A DNA stretch of 64,000 nt, taken from contig NZ_BMXP01000002.1 of the NCBI RefSeq assembly GCF_014651815.1, forward strand, positions 1 through 64,000, given 5' to 3'. This document shows, piece by piece, positions 22,820 through 32,014 of this stretch (within the stretch, counting starts at the first letter, position 1; each line of letters begins with the position of its first letter). The position numbers were made by a program, and so were the translations under genes. The notes under the pieces were generated by a model that was not told where the DNA came from, did not search any database, and worked only from the letters and a program-made list of their open reading frames with translations. The DNA is from Alteromonas halophila. Its GTDB lineage: Bacteria > Pseudomonadota > Gammaproteobacteria > Enterobacterales > Alteromonadaceae.

Positions 22820-25294
22820 TTAGAAATAACCCCTGATACCCACAGCGAAGCTGCGGCCCGGGCGTGGCGCAATGTCTTTTAAAAACGAGGTATGAACCCG
22901 CGCTTCGGTGTCGGTCAGGTTGCTGCCTTTCAGGTATAGCGCGATATCCTGGTTCAGTGCGGTCAGGTTGTAGGACACGCTGGCATCGACCATGGTGTAA
23001 CCGTCAGTGGCGGTTTCTTCAGGCGCAATACGGTCCTGTTCCTGGTAGCGGGTAATATCCAGGTGGGCGCTGATATGGGTGCTCTGATAACTCAGCTGCG
23101 TACCAAATCGCAGTGGCGGCGTTCTGGGCAGATCGCCACCGTCTTTCAGACGGGCGCGCACATAGTCAGAAAATACCGTGGTTTTAAAGGTGTCGGTCAT
23201 CTGCCAGGCAACCTGCGCCTCAAAGCCGTGCAGAATCACCTCTTCAGTCTGAAAAAGGTACACCGGTAACTCACCGGAATGATCTTCCGTTCCTTCGTCG
23301 CTGTGTGCGCTGCCGTGATCATGTTCATCACCATGATTGTGGCCATCACCGGCAAACAAACCGGTCGCCGTCTGGTAGTAGTAATTGTCGACCTGGTTGT
23401 AGAACGCGTTGAGCACAAAACTCACGTCGCCCTGCGTTTTTCGGAATGTCAGGTCAATGTTGTTGGCGGTTTCCAGATCGATGGTCTCTTCGGTCAGCTC
23501 AAAATGAGTTTCGCCACCTTCCTGATGTTGCGCAAACAGCGCACCAACTTCAAAAGTGCCGGTGCCGATATGCGGCCCAAAAGAGAAAAGTTCAGAGGCA
23601 GACGGTGCACGCTCAGACCGCGACACTGACAGGCCAATGTTGTAGCCAGGCGTGAAATCCCACACCAGGCCGGCTGACAGTGTAACGGGGGTAAACTCAT
23701 GATCGGCAGTGAACACGCGAGTTACACCACTGTCTTCATGGCCGTGATCATGGTCATGTGCTTCTTCATCGTGCTCTTCTTCACCATGGGCGTGCGCGTC
23801 AATCGACGGCAGCTGTACATTGTTCGCTTCCATGGTGACACGCTCAACCCGTGCGCCAAGCTGCACCAGCACATCACCGAAGTGCTTTTCTTCAATCAGC
23901 GCAACCGCAAGCGTCTCTGACTTAGACGGTGGCGTGAAGGCTTCCGAGCCCTGAGCCTCTACATCACTGTTTTTATAATGAAAGCTAACTGCCCCATTCC
24001 AGTCGGCTATCGGGGCGTGAATAAAGTCCAGGCGCAGTTCCTGAGTTTCGTTTTCAAACATAGTACCCACTGCACCATGTTCAATTTCCGCGTGTTCATA
24101 CTCGGTAAAACCACCACGAAGCTGAATCTGATTCAGCCAGCCATTGTTCACATTAAATTGTCCCTGAATCTGTACCCGGGTTTGATCCAGATCGGCATAG
24201 ACATCCTCTTCGTGCGCCTCTTCCTCATGTTCGCCTTCGTGATCATGACCGTCATCATGATCTTCTTCGTCACCGTGCGAGTGGCCCGGAATGCCGTATT
24301 CACGGTTAAACTGTTCGACCGCCACACCAATGTAGCCTTTATCGAACAGGTAACTTGCGCCAACGGTCAGGCCGTTAGATTCTTCCGCGCTGTTTGCTAC
24401 GGTGTTTTCGTGATCACCGTCATGTTCATCGTGATCAACCTCTGGGGCGACGGGAACGTCATAATCATCGGACTCACGCCAGTAGCCGTCGGCATAAAAG
24501 GCAAAAGATTCGGTGCCGGTGGTCGCATTGAACGAGCCGAGCTTCTGGTTATCCACGGAATTGGTTTCCAGCAGCCATTCACCGCGCGTTGTACTGTCGG
24601 TTGGCACGCGTCCGTCGACCACGTTCACGACACCGCCAACTGCGCCACTGCCATAAAAAAGGGTCGCTGGTCCACGTAATACTTCGATTTGCTGCGCGGT
24701 TGAGGCTTCAGACGCCACCGAGTGGTCAGGCCCTACACGGGAGACATCACTCACATCCAGGCCATTCTGGGCGATCAGCACCCGCGGTCCGCTTAAGCCC
24801 CGGATAATGGGCGTACTGGCCACTTTGCCATGGAAATTGGTATGCACACCGGTCACTGATTCGAGGCTATCACCGAGCGACGCAGACTGTTCCCGGCGCA
24901 GCGATTCACCACCAAGCACGCTTACCGGTGACGCCGACTCCATCGAAGACATGTGTACGGGCGTGGCCAGTACGTCAATGACTTCAATCGGGGTACGCTC
25001 AAGCGTGAGTGTCATTTGGCGGGTATCACCTTCGGCAATGGTGATGTCTTTATGCAGGTGAGCAAAGCCGGATGCTGATATATGCAGTTCCGCTTTACCT
25101 GCGGACAGATCGTTAAATGCAAAGCGTCCCTGTTCGTCTGTTTTGGTCTGGCGGCCTACACCTTCCACTTCGACCTTGGCACCAACAACGGCCTTACCTT
25201 TATTGTTCAGTACCACCCCTTCAATATGTTGCGCCATGACACTGGCAGGTAACAGCGCGCCTACCAGGGCGGCGACTTTCGTTATTTTGTGCAT
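22820..25294 (-). CDS. znuD: ZnuD-like TonB-dependent zinc receptor
   Basis: The 824-residue protein has a signal peptide (MHKITKVAALVGALLPASVMAQ), a carboxypeptidase-regulatory-like domain (residues 24-100, HIEGVVLNNKGKAVVGAKVE), a plug (PIIRGLSGPRVLIAQNGLDV, GPATLFYGSGAVGGVVNVV) and a barrel whose outer loops carry several His/Asp/Glu-rich runs (such as HSHGDEEDHDDGHDHEGEHE and HNHGDEHDHGSAH). Such loops are the trademark of ZnuD, which binds zinc at the surface. The start ATG at 25294 has GGAG upstream. Zur-like half-sites lie in its leader. Confidence 0.85.
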   Translation of the reverse strand: MHKITKVAALVGALLPASVMAQHIEGVVLNNKGKAVVGAKVEVEGVGRQTKTDEQGRFAFNDLSAGKAELHISASGFAHLHKDITIAEGDTRQMTLTLERTPIEVIDVLATPVHMSSMESASPVSVLGGESLRREQSASLGDSLESVTGVHTNFHGKVASTPIIRGLSGPRVLIAQNGLDVSDVSRVGPDHSVASEASTAQQIEVLRGPATLFYGSGAVGGVVNVVDGRVPTDSTTRGEWLLETNSVDNQKLGSFNATTGTESFAFYADGYWRESDDYDVPVAPEVDHDEHDGDHENTVANSAEESNGLTVGASYLFDKGYIGVAVEQFNREYGIPGHSHGDEEDHDDGHDHEGEHEEEAHEEDVYADLDQTRVQIQGQFNVNNGWLNQIQLRGGFTEYEHAEIEHGAVGTMFENETQELRLDFIHAPIADWNGAVSFHYKNSDVEAQGSEAFTPPSKSETLAVALIEEKHFGDVLVQLGARVERVTMEANNVQLPSIDAHAHGEEEHDEEAHDHDHGHEDSGVTRVFTADHEFTPVTLSAGLVWDFTPGYNIGLSVSRSERAPSASELFSFGPHIGTGTFEVGALFAQHQEGGETHFELTEETIDLETANNIDLTFRKTQGDVSFVLNAFYNQVDNYYYQTATGLFAGDGHNHGDEHDHGSAHSDEGTEDHSGELPVYLFQTEEVILHGFEAQVAWQMTDTFKTTVFSDYVRARLKDGGDLPRTPPLRFGTQLSYQSTHISAHLDITRYQEQDRIAPEETATDGYTMVDASVSYNLTALNQDIALYLKGSNLTDTEARVHTSFLKDIAPRPGRSFAVGIRGYF

Positions 25295-25306
25295 CCAAGA
25301 CTCCAC

Positions 25307-25358
25307 GAAATGTTATACTGTTTCATTTTGTTGGAGAGATGTTATATTGTATCAAAAG
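25307..25358. promoter_or_regulatory. Tandem Zur-like half-sites between znuD and zrgA
   Basis: GAAATGTTATA (25307-25317) and GAGATGTTATA (25336-25346) are two direct copies, 29 bases apart, of the left half of the enterobacterial Zur consensus GAAATGTTATA-N-TATAACATTTC; the second half is degraded in both. Position in front of the zinc receptor, and upstream of the divergent zrgA, makes zinc repression by Zur the best reading. No zur gene is in the window. Confidence 0.5.
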
Positions 25359-25484
25359 CAAAATCAACGAAATGCGGCCATAAGTTTGGGGTGCGTTTAG
25401 GTGGTGCGATAGCAATGATGCAGTGGTATCAGGCTTTGTCACTGCGGTGCTATGTACATCTTGCTCAAAGGCCTGGTAACTGAC

Positions 25485-26102
25485 ATGAAAATATTCTTCA
25501 CAACAGCGTTAATCGTATCTGCGGTGACTCTCTCCTGGCAGTTGCGCGCACAGGCCCATGTGCACGGACAGGCTAAGCTACTGATTGCACAGGAGGGCAA
25601 CGTATTGCACCTCGAGCTGAGTATCCCCGTAGCAGATGCACTGGGCTTTGAGCACACGGCGCAAACCACAGCTGAAAAAAAGGTGTTGAAAGACCTCGCC
25701 ATGCGCCTTGAGCGCAATGCGAACATTGTCGAAATAGACGGACAATGTGCTTTGCAAAATGTTTCTCACTCGTTAGCGGCTGAAGTGAACGATAGTCACG
25801 TAGATCACGGTGATAGTCATCACCATGAACACGAGGCTGATAAGCATGGGCACGATGAGCGGCATCATCATGCGCAGGAAAATGAAGACCACCACATCCA
25901 TGAATCGCACGGTCATCGCGATGTGAACGCGCACTACCAGTTTCACTGTGATGATGAGGTGTCAGCCATCAGGGCCGTGCTGTTCGAGTCTATGCCATCG
26001 CTAAACGTTATTCAGGCACAATGGGTAACCGATAAAGCTCAGGGCGCACGTGACCTGCGCCCTGCAGTGACTGGCTGGCCTCGCATTATGGCCTCTTTTT
26101 AA
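25485..26102 (+). CDS. zrgA: ZrgA-like zinc uptake protein (DUF2796), carboxyl end altered
   Basis: The 205-residue exported protein has a signal peptide (MKIFFTTALIVSAVTLSWQL...AQA), the opening HVHGQAKLLIAQEG and VLHLELSIPVADALGFEH typical of DUF2796/ZrgA, a long His-rich insert (residues about 102-152) and the end motif YQFHCDD...LFESMPSLNVIQAQWVTDKAQGA. ZrgA is a periplasmic zinc-binding partner of an ABC importer in Vibrio cholerae. Here the last dozen residues (TGWPRIMASF) come from a different gene in another frame, see the permease relic next. The start at 25485 gives a proper signal peptide. Function may survive because only the extreme tail is changed. Confidence 0.75.
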   Translation: MKIFFTTALIVSAVTLSWQLRAQAHVHGQAKLLIAQEGNVLHLELSIPVADALGFEHTAQTTAEKKVLKDLAMRLERNANIVEIDGQCALQNVSHSLAAEVNDSHVDHGDSHHHEHEADKHGHDERHHHAQENEDHHIHESHGHRDVNAHYQFHCDDEVSAIRAVLFESMPSLNVIQAQWVTDKAQGARDLRPAVTGWPRIMASF

Positions 26103-26251
26103 ATGCGAATCTGCTGACGCAGGAAACCTGGGTCGTGGTGGCCGTGATAATCTTTAGTGCAATTGTCACCTCGGCGATTCCGGCATTTGAAGCTTACAAA
26201 AGTGCGCTGCATTCGTCGTTATCGTCAAAACACAGAGTGCTACCGGACTGA
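26063..26251 (+). pseudogene. Carboxyl-terminal relic of an FtsX-type ABC permease
   Basis: In the frame one base off zrgA the text reads DWLASHYGLFLNANLLTQ, then ETWVVVAVIIFSAIVTSAIP and AFEAYKSALHSSLSSKHR to a TGA at 26249-26251. A hydrophobic helix followed by P-A-x-x-A-Y-x-x-x-L-H is the usual ending of FtsX/MacB-like permeases. The rest of the permease and its ATPase are missing. The junction near 26063 sits inside the end of zrgA, so one deletion removed the importer genes and fused the remains. Confidence 0.6.
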
Positions 26252-26296
26252 CAGCGTCGCTTAATATCAACTCATTTTATAATTAGGCAGGACAGT

Positions 26297-26629
26297 ATGA
26301 TCACACGCAGACAGTTTAATCATGGCCTGGTGGTATCGGCATTGAGTCTGTTTCTGGAAAGTGAGGAGCCAGCCACGTTTAACTACGGTGATAACCTGTG
26401 TATCGCCCCCAATGGCCACCTGGTGGTGTGTGAAGATCAGTACACGGACGCAGTAAACAACCATCTGAAAGGGGTTACGCCCGAAGGGGCAACCTATGAT
26501 CTTGCGCGGGTGTATCTGCAGACCGAGCCGGCGGGCGTGTTTTTTTCTCCGGACGGTTCGACGATGTTCGTCAATCTCTACTCGCCAGCAATGACACTGG
26601 CGGTTACTGGGCCTTGGTCTGGTGCGTAA
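26297..26629 (+). pseudogene. Internally deleted PhoX-type (DUF839) exported phosphatase gene
   Basis: The frame starts with a Tat-like leader (MITRRQFNHGLVVSALSLFL) and jumps directly to the carboxyl part of a DUF839/PhoX-family protein (FNYGDNLCIAPNGHLVVCED, GVFFSPDGSTMFVNLYSP, ending AVTGPWSGA). Intact members have around 450 or more residues; this has 110. The join lies near codon 26. It cannot be an active enzyme. Together with the permease relic it shows repeated deletion in 26.0-26.4 kb. Confidence 0.65.
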
Positions 26630-26693
26630 CGCTTTGCATGATGAAACGCTGTAGCACTATTCACAACATCGGCCGGGACCGGCTCACGGGCGC

Positions 26694-27794
26694 TTATTTC
26701 ATGGTCAGGCAGGCCGTGATATGCGCTGCCCAGAATGCCGGAGGCCGGGTTAAGGCCTGATCGCCCACACTGATTTCACACATGCTGTGTGCGCTGTCAC
26801 CGCTTCTCGGCAGAGGCAGCGGGATCACCTGCGATTGCGCTGCATAAGCCACAATGTGTTCAGCCAGTGATTGGGGGTCCATGTCGATACGTACATGGAA
26901 CATGGCCGCCTGCGGGCTGGCCGGCAACAGGGTCACCGGGGCGTGAACCAGTGCCTGAGCCAGTGCCATGCTATATCTGACAAACCTGTCTGTTTGCGGC
27001 AGAAACGTTGCCAGACCGCGTCGTGCCGCCAGTACCTCGGGATACAGGGTAATGGGGTTACCGCCTGCACGGCGTGACCATATGCGGGCTTGCTCGATGG
27101 CGGTGGTGTCGGCTAGCAGGCCAGCCCCGAAAATGCCGCCCAGATCTTTGTAAAAACTCACATAGACACTGTCAAACAGTGCCGCAATGTTTGCCAGAGA
27201 ACGCTGATAAAAATGCCTGGCCTGCCAGATCCGGGCACCATCAAGGTGGAGCTTCACATTGTGTTGGTCACACCAGGTGCGAATATCGCACAGTGCCTGC
27301 CAGGTCGGCATCGCGCCACCAATTTCGCGCATAGGCGTTTCAATCACCACCGCGCCAAGCCCATCGGCGTCCAGCGCTGTTACATCTACTGCGCTGAGTA
27401 CCTGACTGCCAGAGCCCATTGGTGTTGCGGTCAGCCCCCATAGTGTTTCAACGGCCATATGCTCATGCAGCAAAAGGTGTGAGGTCGGATGCAGCGCAAC
27501 GCCCTGCTTACCGGTTGTACTACTGTGATGCTTTAAGGCTGCACATTGTGCCAGCGTGCCTGTAGGTAAAAAGGCACTGGCAGGCTTGGCAAAAAGGTCG
27601 GCAAGCTGCGCCTCGAAGTCGGCGATGATGCCGCCTTTGCCATAACTGTCACGGCATTCATCGGCTGACACTGACTGACTGAGAAGCTTAAGCTCCGTCG
27701 CCATATCAGGCTGCGCATGGCGGTGAATAATCGCGTTTGCGATCTGTTGCAACTGCGCAAAGCGGGTCTGCAGGTCGGGTGAAATCAGGCTCAT
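26694..27794 (-). CDS. Low-specificity threonine aldolase / beta-eliminating lyase family, PLP enzyme
   Basis: The 366-residue protein is a fold-type I PLP enzyme of the threonine aldolase family. The PLP lysine is in VSFYKDLGGIFGA, the aspartate pairing with the pyridine nitrogen in LHLDGARIWQA, and YGKGGIIADFEAQLADLF near the start matches the family's YGxDxxxxxLE region. It cleaves L-threonine or allo-threonine to glycine and acetaldehyde, or a related beta-hydroxy amino acid. The zinc-ribbon gene ends six bases upstream of its start, so the two are probably one transcript. Confidence 0.8.
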   Translation of the reverse strand: MSLISPDLQTRFAQLQQIANAIIHRHAQPDMATELKLLSQSVSADECRDSYGKGGIIADFEAQLADLFAKPASAFLPTGTLAQCAALKHHSSTTGKQGVALHPTSHLLLHEHMAVETLWGLTATPMGSGSQVLSAVDVTALDADGLGAVVIETPMREIGGAMPTWQALCDIRTWCDQHNVKLHLDGARIWQARHFYQRSLANIAALFDSVYVSFYKDLGGIFGAGLLADTTAIEQARIWSRRAGGNPITLYPEVLAARRGLATFLPQTDRFVRYSMALAQALVHAPVTLLPASPQAAMFHVRIDMDPQSLAEHIVAYAAQSQVIPLPLPRSGDSAHSMCEISVGDQALTRPPAFWAAHITACLTMK

Positions 27795-27799
27795 TGGCG

Positions 27800-28051
27800 T
27801 TACTTCATGTGTACTTTTCCGCCTATCATCTTATAGGCGGGTGTGCCGCGGATCATTGTTTGCCGGGCAAATTCCTGCCCGCATCCCGGACAATGGCAGG
27901 GCGTCGAGGTGTAGTCTTCTACAATACGCTCGATAAAGCATTTTACCAGCGCGCCTTTGCCGCCTTTGCGATACTTGAAGATAGGCGTTTTGCATTGCTG
28001 ACAGGAAATCTGCACGGTGCGCACCGGTCCTTTCTTATTTGGCTTGGCCAT
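27800..28051 (-). CDS. Small zinc-ribbon protein
   Basis: This 83-residue basic protein has two CxxC pairs, SCQQCKTP (residues 16-22) and CHCPGCGQEF (about 52-61), which can form a zinc ribbon. Function is unknown to me. The name 'hypothetical zinc-ribbon protein' is all the sequence supports. Its stop is five bases before the aldolase start, in the same direction. Confidence 0.6.
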   Translation of the reverse strand: MAKPNKKGPVRTVQISCQQCKTPIFKYRKGGKGALVKCFIERIVEDYTSTPCHCPGCGQEFARQTMIRGTPAYKMIGGKVHMK

Positions 28052-28230
28052 AACTCCCAGTGATTCATAGCGTTTGCACTATAGTAATAAAAAAAGACTA
28101 CGCATTCAGCCTTTGCAGTGCCAGGCCTCTAAGCTGACAGGTGCCGACGCCTTCCGTTAGCGCTGCTGGTCCGATGTGAAAAGCATGTTACAGTGATAAA
28201 GACAAGACAACGCAATATGGTGATACTGCT

Positions 28231-29886
28231 ATGAGCCCGGATACCCCCGCCGACACCCATGAGGTTGTTAATCAGCCCGCACCGCTGGAAAATTATAACG
28301 CGTATGACGCCGATACGATTTTGCAGTACTGGGTGAACAAGTTTGGTGGTGGCTGGGGCGATGAACAGCTAAGCCGTTTTGGCGAAAGTGTCGGCGGACC
28401 ATTACTGGCGGCCGGGTTCGAGGCCAATAAACACCTGCCCGAATTTCAGTCACACGACCGCTTCGGTCACCGCATCGATCAGGTAAATTATCATCCTGAC
28501 TATCATGCACTGATGAAGCACGCGATTAAATTTCAGCACACCAGCCTGCCATGGCGGGAAGAATTCCCCGGTACGCATGTGGTGCGCGGTGCGCTGGCAT
28601 ATCTTCATACTCACGCTGATCCAGGCTCAGGCTGCCCGCTAACCATGACCTTTGCCAGCGTGCCTGCTATTTCTGTGCAGCCTGACGTGGCAGAAAAGTG
28701 GCTGCCCAAGGTGCTCAGCAGCGAGTATGACGGGCGCAATATTCCCTGGTTTGAAAAAGCCGGCGTAACTATTGGTATGGCCATGACCGAGAAGCAGGGC
28801 GGCAGCGATGTGCGCGCCAACGCCACCACGGCAACGCCGGTTGATGAGGCCGGCCCTGGCAAGCTGTACAGCCTGGTCGGCCATAAGTGGTTCTGCAGTG
28901 CACCCATGTGTGACGGTTTTCTGGTACTGGCGCAGACGAATGGGCAGCTATCCTGCTTTTTGGTGCCGCGCTGGCGTGATGATGGCAGCAAAAATCCCAT
29001 TCATATTCAGCGACTGAAAAATAAGCTGGGGAACAAGTCGAATGCCAGTTCGGAAATTGAATTTCGCGGTGCGCATGGCTGGCTGCTGGGTGAAGAAGGC
29101 CGGGGTGTCGCCACCATTATTCAAATGGTGGCGCTGACCCGCTATGACTGCATGCTGGGTTCATCGGCACTAATGGCACAGGCTGCCAAAGAGGCTATCT
29201 GGCATACAGCAGGGCGTAATGTGTTTGGCAAAAACTTGCATGAGCAGCCGTTGATGGTCAATGTGCTGGCCGACCTGGCACTGGAGGCGGAAGCGGCGCT
29301 GGCCATCAGCCTGCGTATGTCGCATGCACTGGATAACAAAGCCAATCCTGATGAAGCGGCGCTGGTGCGAAGCGCCACCGCCATTGGCAAGTACTGGATC
29401 TGTAAGCGGGCCATACAGCACACTTACGAGGCTATGGAGTGCATTGGCGGAGTGGGGTATGTTGAGGAAAACGTGGTTTGCCGCTTATACCGGGAAGCCC
29501 CGGTCAATGCCATATGGGAAGGTTCGGGTAACGTGCAGTGTCTGGATTTGCTGCGGGTACTGCAAAAAGAGCCGGACACGCTGGACGCGCTTATTGCGGA
29601 GCTGTCCTCAGCTAAAGACAAACATGCACAGTATGCCCGTGCGCTTAGCCACGTGCTGGAGATGATGGAAGATACCGCCTCACTACCGGTGCGCGCCCGA
29701 CAAGTCATGGAACAGCTTGCGCTTTGCTGGCAGGCCGCAACCCTGCTGAATTATGGTGAAGAGTGGATAGCCGATGCGTTTATCCGCACCCGGTTAGGGA
29801 AACAACAGTTTCATCAGTATGGCACCTTGCCGCAGGACATCGATGCGCTGGCCATTGTTCAGCGCGCCATGCCAAAGGCAGAGTAG
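28231..29886 (+). CDS. aidB: AidB-like acyl-CoA dehydrogenase-family flavoprotein
   Basis: The 551-residue protein matches AidB in length and order: N-terminal FGGGWGDEQLSRFGESVGGP region, the FAD-binding acyl-CoA dehydrogenase core (GMAMTEKQGGSDVRANAT, VGHKWFCSAPMCDGFLVLAQ), RYDCMLGSSALMAQA, and the C-terminal helical DNA-binding part after ECIGGVGYVEENVVCRLYRE. AidB in E. coli belongs to the alkylation response; its catalytic role is debated. No ada or alkB is adjacent. It could also act as an isovaleryl-CoA dehydrogenase-type enzyme, as the family tree overlaps. Confidence 0.85.
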   Translation: MSPDTPADTHEVVNQPAPLENYNAYDADTILQYWVNKFGGGWGDEQLSRFGESVGGPLLAAGFEANKHLPEFQSHDRFGHRIDQVNYHPDYHALMKHAIKFQHTSLPWREEFPGTHVVRGALAYLHTHADPGSGCPLTMTFASVPAISVQPDVAEKWLPKVLSSEYDGRNIPWFEKAGVTIGMAMTEKQGGSDVRANATTATPVDEAGPGKLYSLVGHKWFCSAPMCDGFLVLAQTNGQLSCFLVPRWRDDGSKNPIHIQRLKNKLGNKSNASSEIEFRGAHGWLLGEEGRGVATIIQMVALTRYDCMLGSSALMAQAAKEAIWHTAGRNVFGKNLHEQPLMVNVLADLALEAEAALAISLRMSHALDNKANPDEAALVRSATAIGKYWICKRAIQHTYEAMECIGGVGYVEENVVCRLYREAPVNAIWEGSGNVQCLDLLRVLQKEPDTLDALIAELSSAKDKHAQYARALSHVLEMMEDTASLPVRARQVMEQLALCWQAATLLNYGEEWIADAFIRTRLGKQQFHQYGTLPQDIDALAIVQRAMPKAE

Positions 29887-29953
29887 TGTGGCCGGAATGC
29901 GGCCTGATACGTATTTACGGCCCTGACGAAAATGGCGCACGTCTCAGGTCACG

Positions 29954-29990
29954 GCGGTCGCTGTTCAGAGCGGGCGGTAACAGCGACCGC
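29954..29990. terminator. Perfect 12-base stem-loop after aidB
   Basis: GCGGTCGCTGTT and AACAGCGACCGC pair perfectly around a 13-base loop between two convergent genes. There is no strong T-run, so it is a likely bidirectional transcript end or RNA stabiliser rather than a classic intrinsic terminator. Confidence 0.5.
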
Positions 29991-30013
29991 AAATAGTCAG
30001 GTGTTTCGGGTTA

Positions 30014-30595
30014 TTATTTGACGTTTTTCCAGCGGCTAGCAACCTCGATCAAACGGTAAGTAAATGCCGTTGCGGTATCCAGATCCCCTTTCGGTGGCGC
30101 TTCTTCGGGATCTGCATCGACGGGCGATTGCGCCATCAGGCCGGCAAACGCGCCCAGGTAGTTGGTGTCATTGCGCTCTGCATCCTTTTCGTTGGCGGCC
30201 TTCATACCAAGACCCGTCCACAGCATGCCGTGTTGCATGGCCAGTGTAATGAAGTAGTGAAGTGTGGAATGCTTGTCGCCATTCATTGACCCGGAGTTAG
30301 TAAAACCCGCGGCAAGCTTGTCTTTCCATTTATCTTCAAACCAGCGCTTACTGGAGGCGTCGGCGAACTTTTTAAACTGCCACGAGGCCATGCCCATGTA
30401 AGTAGGCGAGCCAAACAGGATAAGATCGGCATCATCCAGTGTTGCCCAGGCAGTTTCCGATATCTCACCCTCGTCGTTGATTTCGATGAGGTTGGCATGT
30501 ACGCCGTCCTCTGCAACGGCTGTTTCATAAATGGTCCTGGCCAGCCGTTTGGTGTGGCCGTAACCGCTGTGAAAAAGTACCGCAAAATTAATCAT
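30014..30595 (-). CDS. Flavodoxin-fold NAD(P)H oxidoreductase (WrbA-like)
   Basis: The 193-residue protein opens MINFAVLFHSGYGHTKRLA, a flavodoxin FMN-phosphate loop, then FGSPTYMGMASWQFKKFAD and AAGFTNSGSMNGDKHSTLHY, the other FMN-contact loops of WrbA-type quinone reductases. The usual role is two-electron reduction of quinones, avoiding radical formation. I chose the ATG at 30593-30595 because GGAG lies nearby; an upstream in-frame ATG adds 16 unlikely residues. It stands alone. Confidence 0.8.
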   Translation of the reverse strand: MINFAVLFHSGYGHTKRLARTIYETAVAEDGVHANLIEINDEGEISETAWATLDDADLILFGSPTYMGMASWQFKKFADASSKRWFEDKWKDKLAAGFTNSGSMNGDKHSTLHYFITLAMQHGMLWTGLGMKAANEKDAERNDTNYLGAFAGLMAQSPVDADPEEAPPKGDLDTATAFTYRLIEVASRWKNVK

Positions 30596-30756
30596 GGTGA
30601 ACTCCGAAAAGTTATAAGCGTATGTCCTTATACGTACCTGCATGCATTGACGCTCACATGATTAATGGTTATACCCGTTAACAGGGTGATTAATTTTTCA
30701 GTGGAAAATAGTGAAAGTGCATCAGAACTCCAGTGTAGGAAGGAGTGAATACCAGT

Positions 30757-31860
30757 ATGCGTGATAAGCCCTACGTAGGCACACCAAAACGGGAATTAAC
30801 CAGACTGAGATATGCGCTGTTGATTGGCGCGGCGCTGGTTTGCCTGTTTGTCTGGGCCGATCTCATCCTGCTGCCGCACCAGATGCACAGCTTTTATCTG
30901 GTGAACCGGCTACTGGTGCAGCTGCCCGTTGTGCTTGTCACGCTGCTGCTGTCGTTCCATCCCCGTTTTCACGCATTCAAACACTGGATCTTTACTGCGT
31001 TGCTGATTGCACTGACGTATTCCAATTACTGGCTTATTCACACCAGCTGGAGTATGCACGGCTACAGCTTTCCCTATGAAGGCACCATTCTTTATGCGTT
31101 TTACTGTATTTTTGCCCTTGGCATCCCCTATCGCTATGCGCTGGTGGCTGCACTGATAAACATGGTGGGCTTTCTGGCGCTGATGGTGTTTGCACCGGCT
31201 TACGGTGACAGGGTCCTGATTTCTGCTGCCTTTGTGGTCGGCTCGTTGTTTATTGGGGTGTATGCCAAGTACCGACTCGACTCGATGATGCATTTGCTTC
31301 GTGAGGTTAATGCCAAGCTTATCGTGCTCAGCAGCCGGGATGAACTGACTGGTTTGCTAAACCGGCGGGCGCTGATGGAAGAGAGTGAGCAGCTTATGTC
31401 ATTGTGTCAGCGTGAAAAACTTAAAATCGCTGTATTGATGGCAGATATGGATGATTTTAAAAAGTACAATGATGAGTTCGGTCACCAGGAAGGCGACAAT
31501 GCGCTCACACTGCAGGCCACGATCCTCAACGATGTGTTTCAGCGCAAAACGGACATCGTTGGGCGCTACGGCGGCGAAGAGTTTATGGTGGTCGTTAGCG
31601 GCCTTTCTGAGAAGGAAATGGCGGCCAGATGTGATGATCTCCTCGCGATATGGAAATCGAAAAATCTGACCCATGCAAAAGGCGCCAGTTCATCGTATGT
31701 GCAATGTTCAATCGGTGTCACGGTGTGTGATTCAGCCAACGATCACACACTCAGCGAATTGATAAAATATGCCGACGAAAATCTGTATCATGCCAAAGAT
31801 GCTGGCAAAGGACAGTATGTTATAAGTTGTATAAATTCTGACAAGATGCAGGAAAATTAA
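30757..31860 (+). CDS. Membrane-anchored diguanylate cyclase (GGDEF)
   Basis: The 367-residue protein has six hydrophobic helices in its first 185 residues (a MASE-like sensor without a recognised ligand site), then a GGDEF domain starting SRDELTGLLNRRALMEE with the active-site motif RYGGEEFMVVV. DGLADMDDFKKYN-type phosphate and metal contacts are present as LMADMDDFKKYND. It makes cyclic di-GMP from GTP. I see no EAL domain and no RxxD inhibitory site just before the GGEEF. The ATG at 30757 is preceded by AAGGAGTG; the GTG at 30745 overlaps that site. Confidence 0.88.
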   Translation: MRDKPYVGTPKRELTRLRYALLIGAALVCLFVWADLILLPHQMHSFYLVNRLLVQLPVVLVTLLLSFHPRFHAFKHWIFTALLIALTYSNYWLIHTSWSMHGYSFPYEGTILYAFYCIFALGIPYRYALVAALINMVGFLALMVFAPAYGDRVLISAAFVVGSLFIGVYAKYRLDSMMHLLREVNAKLIVLSSRDELTGLLNRRALMEESEQLMSLCQREKLKIAVLMADMDDFKKYNDEFGHQEGDNALTLQATILNDVFQRKTDIVGRYGGEEFMVVVSGLSEKEMAARCDDLLAIWKSKNLTHAKGASSSYVQCSIGVTVCDSANDHTLSELIKYADENLYHAKDAGKGQYVISCINSDKMQEN

Positions 31861-32014
31861 CCAATCTTGCCGCTATAGTTGTAAAAATAGCGATAAAAAG
31901 GCGTAAATGTCGTTTACCTGCATTGAACAACCCTTAACCCTTCCCGTAGAATGCGCGCCCGTCGGGTAAACAACGCGTTTCTTTTTGGTTTGCCCTGTGA
32001 AGGAGACAACGTGC

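Noticed and set aside
23978-24679. 233-codon plus-strand frame opposite znuD
   Set aside because: Hydrophobic-looking text arises from the reverse complement of His/Asp/Glu codons; znuD explains the region fully.
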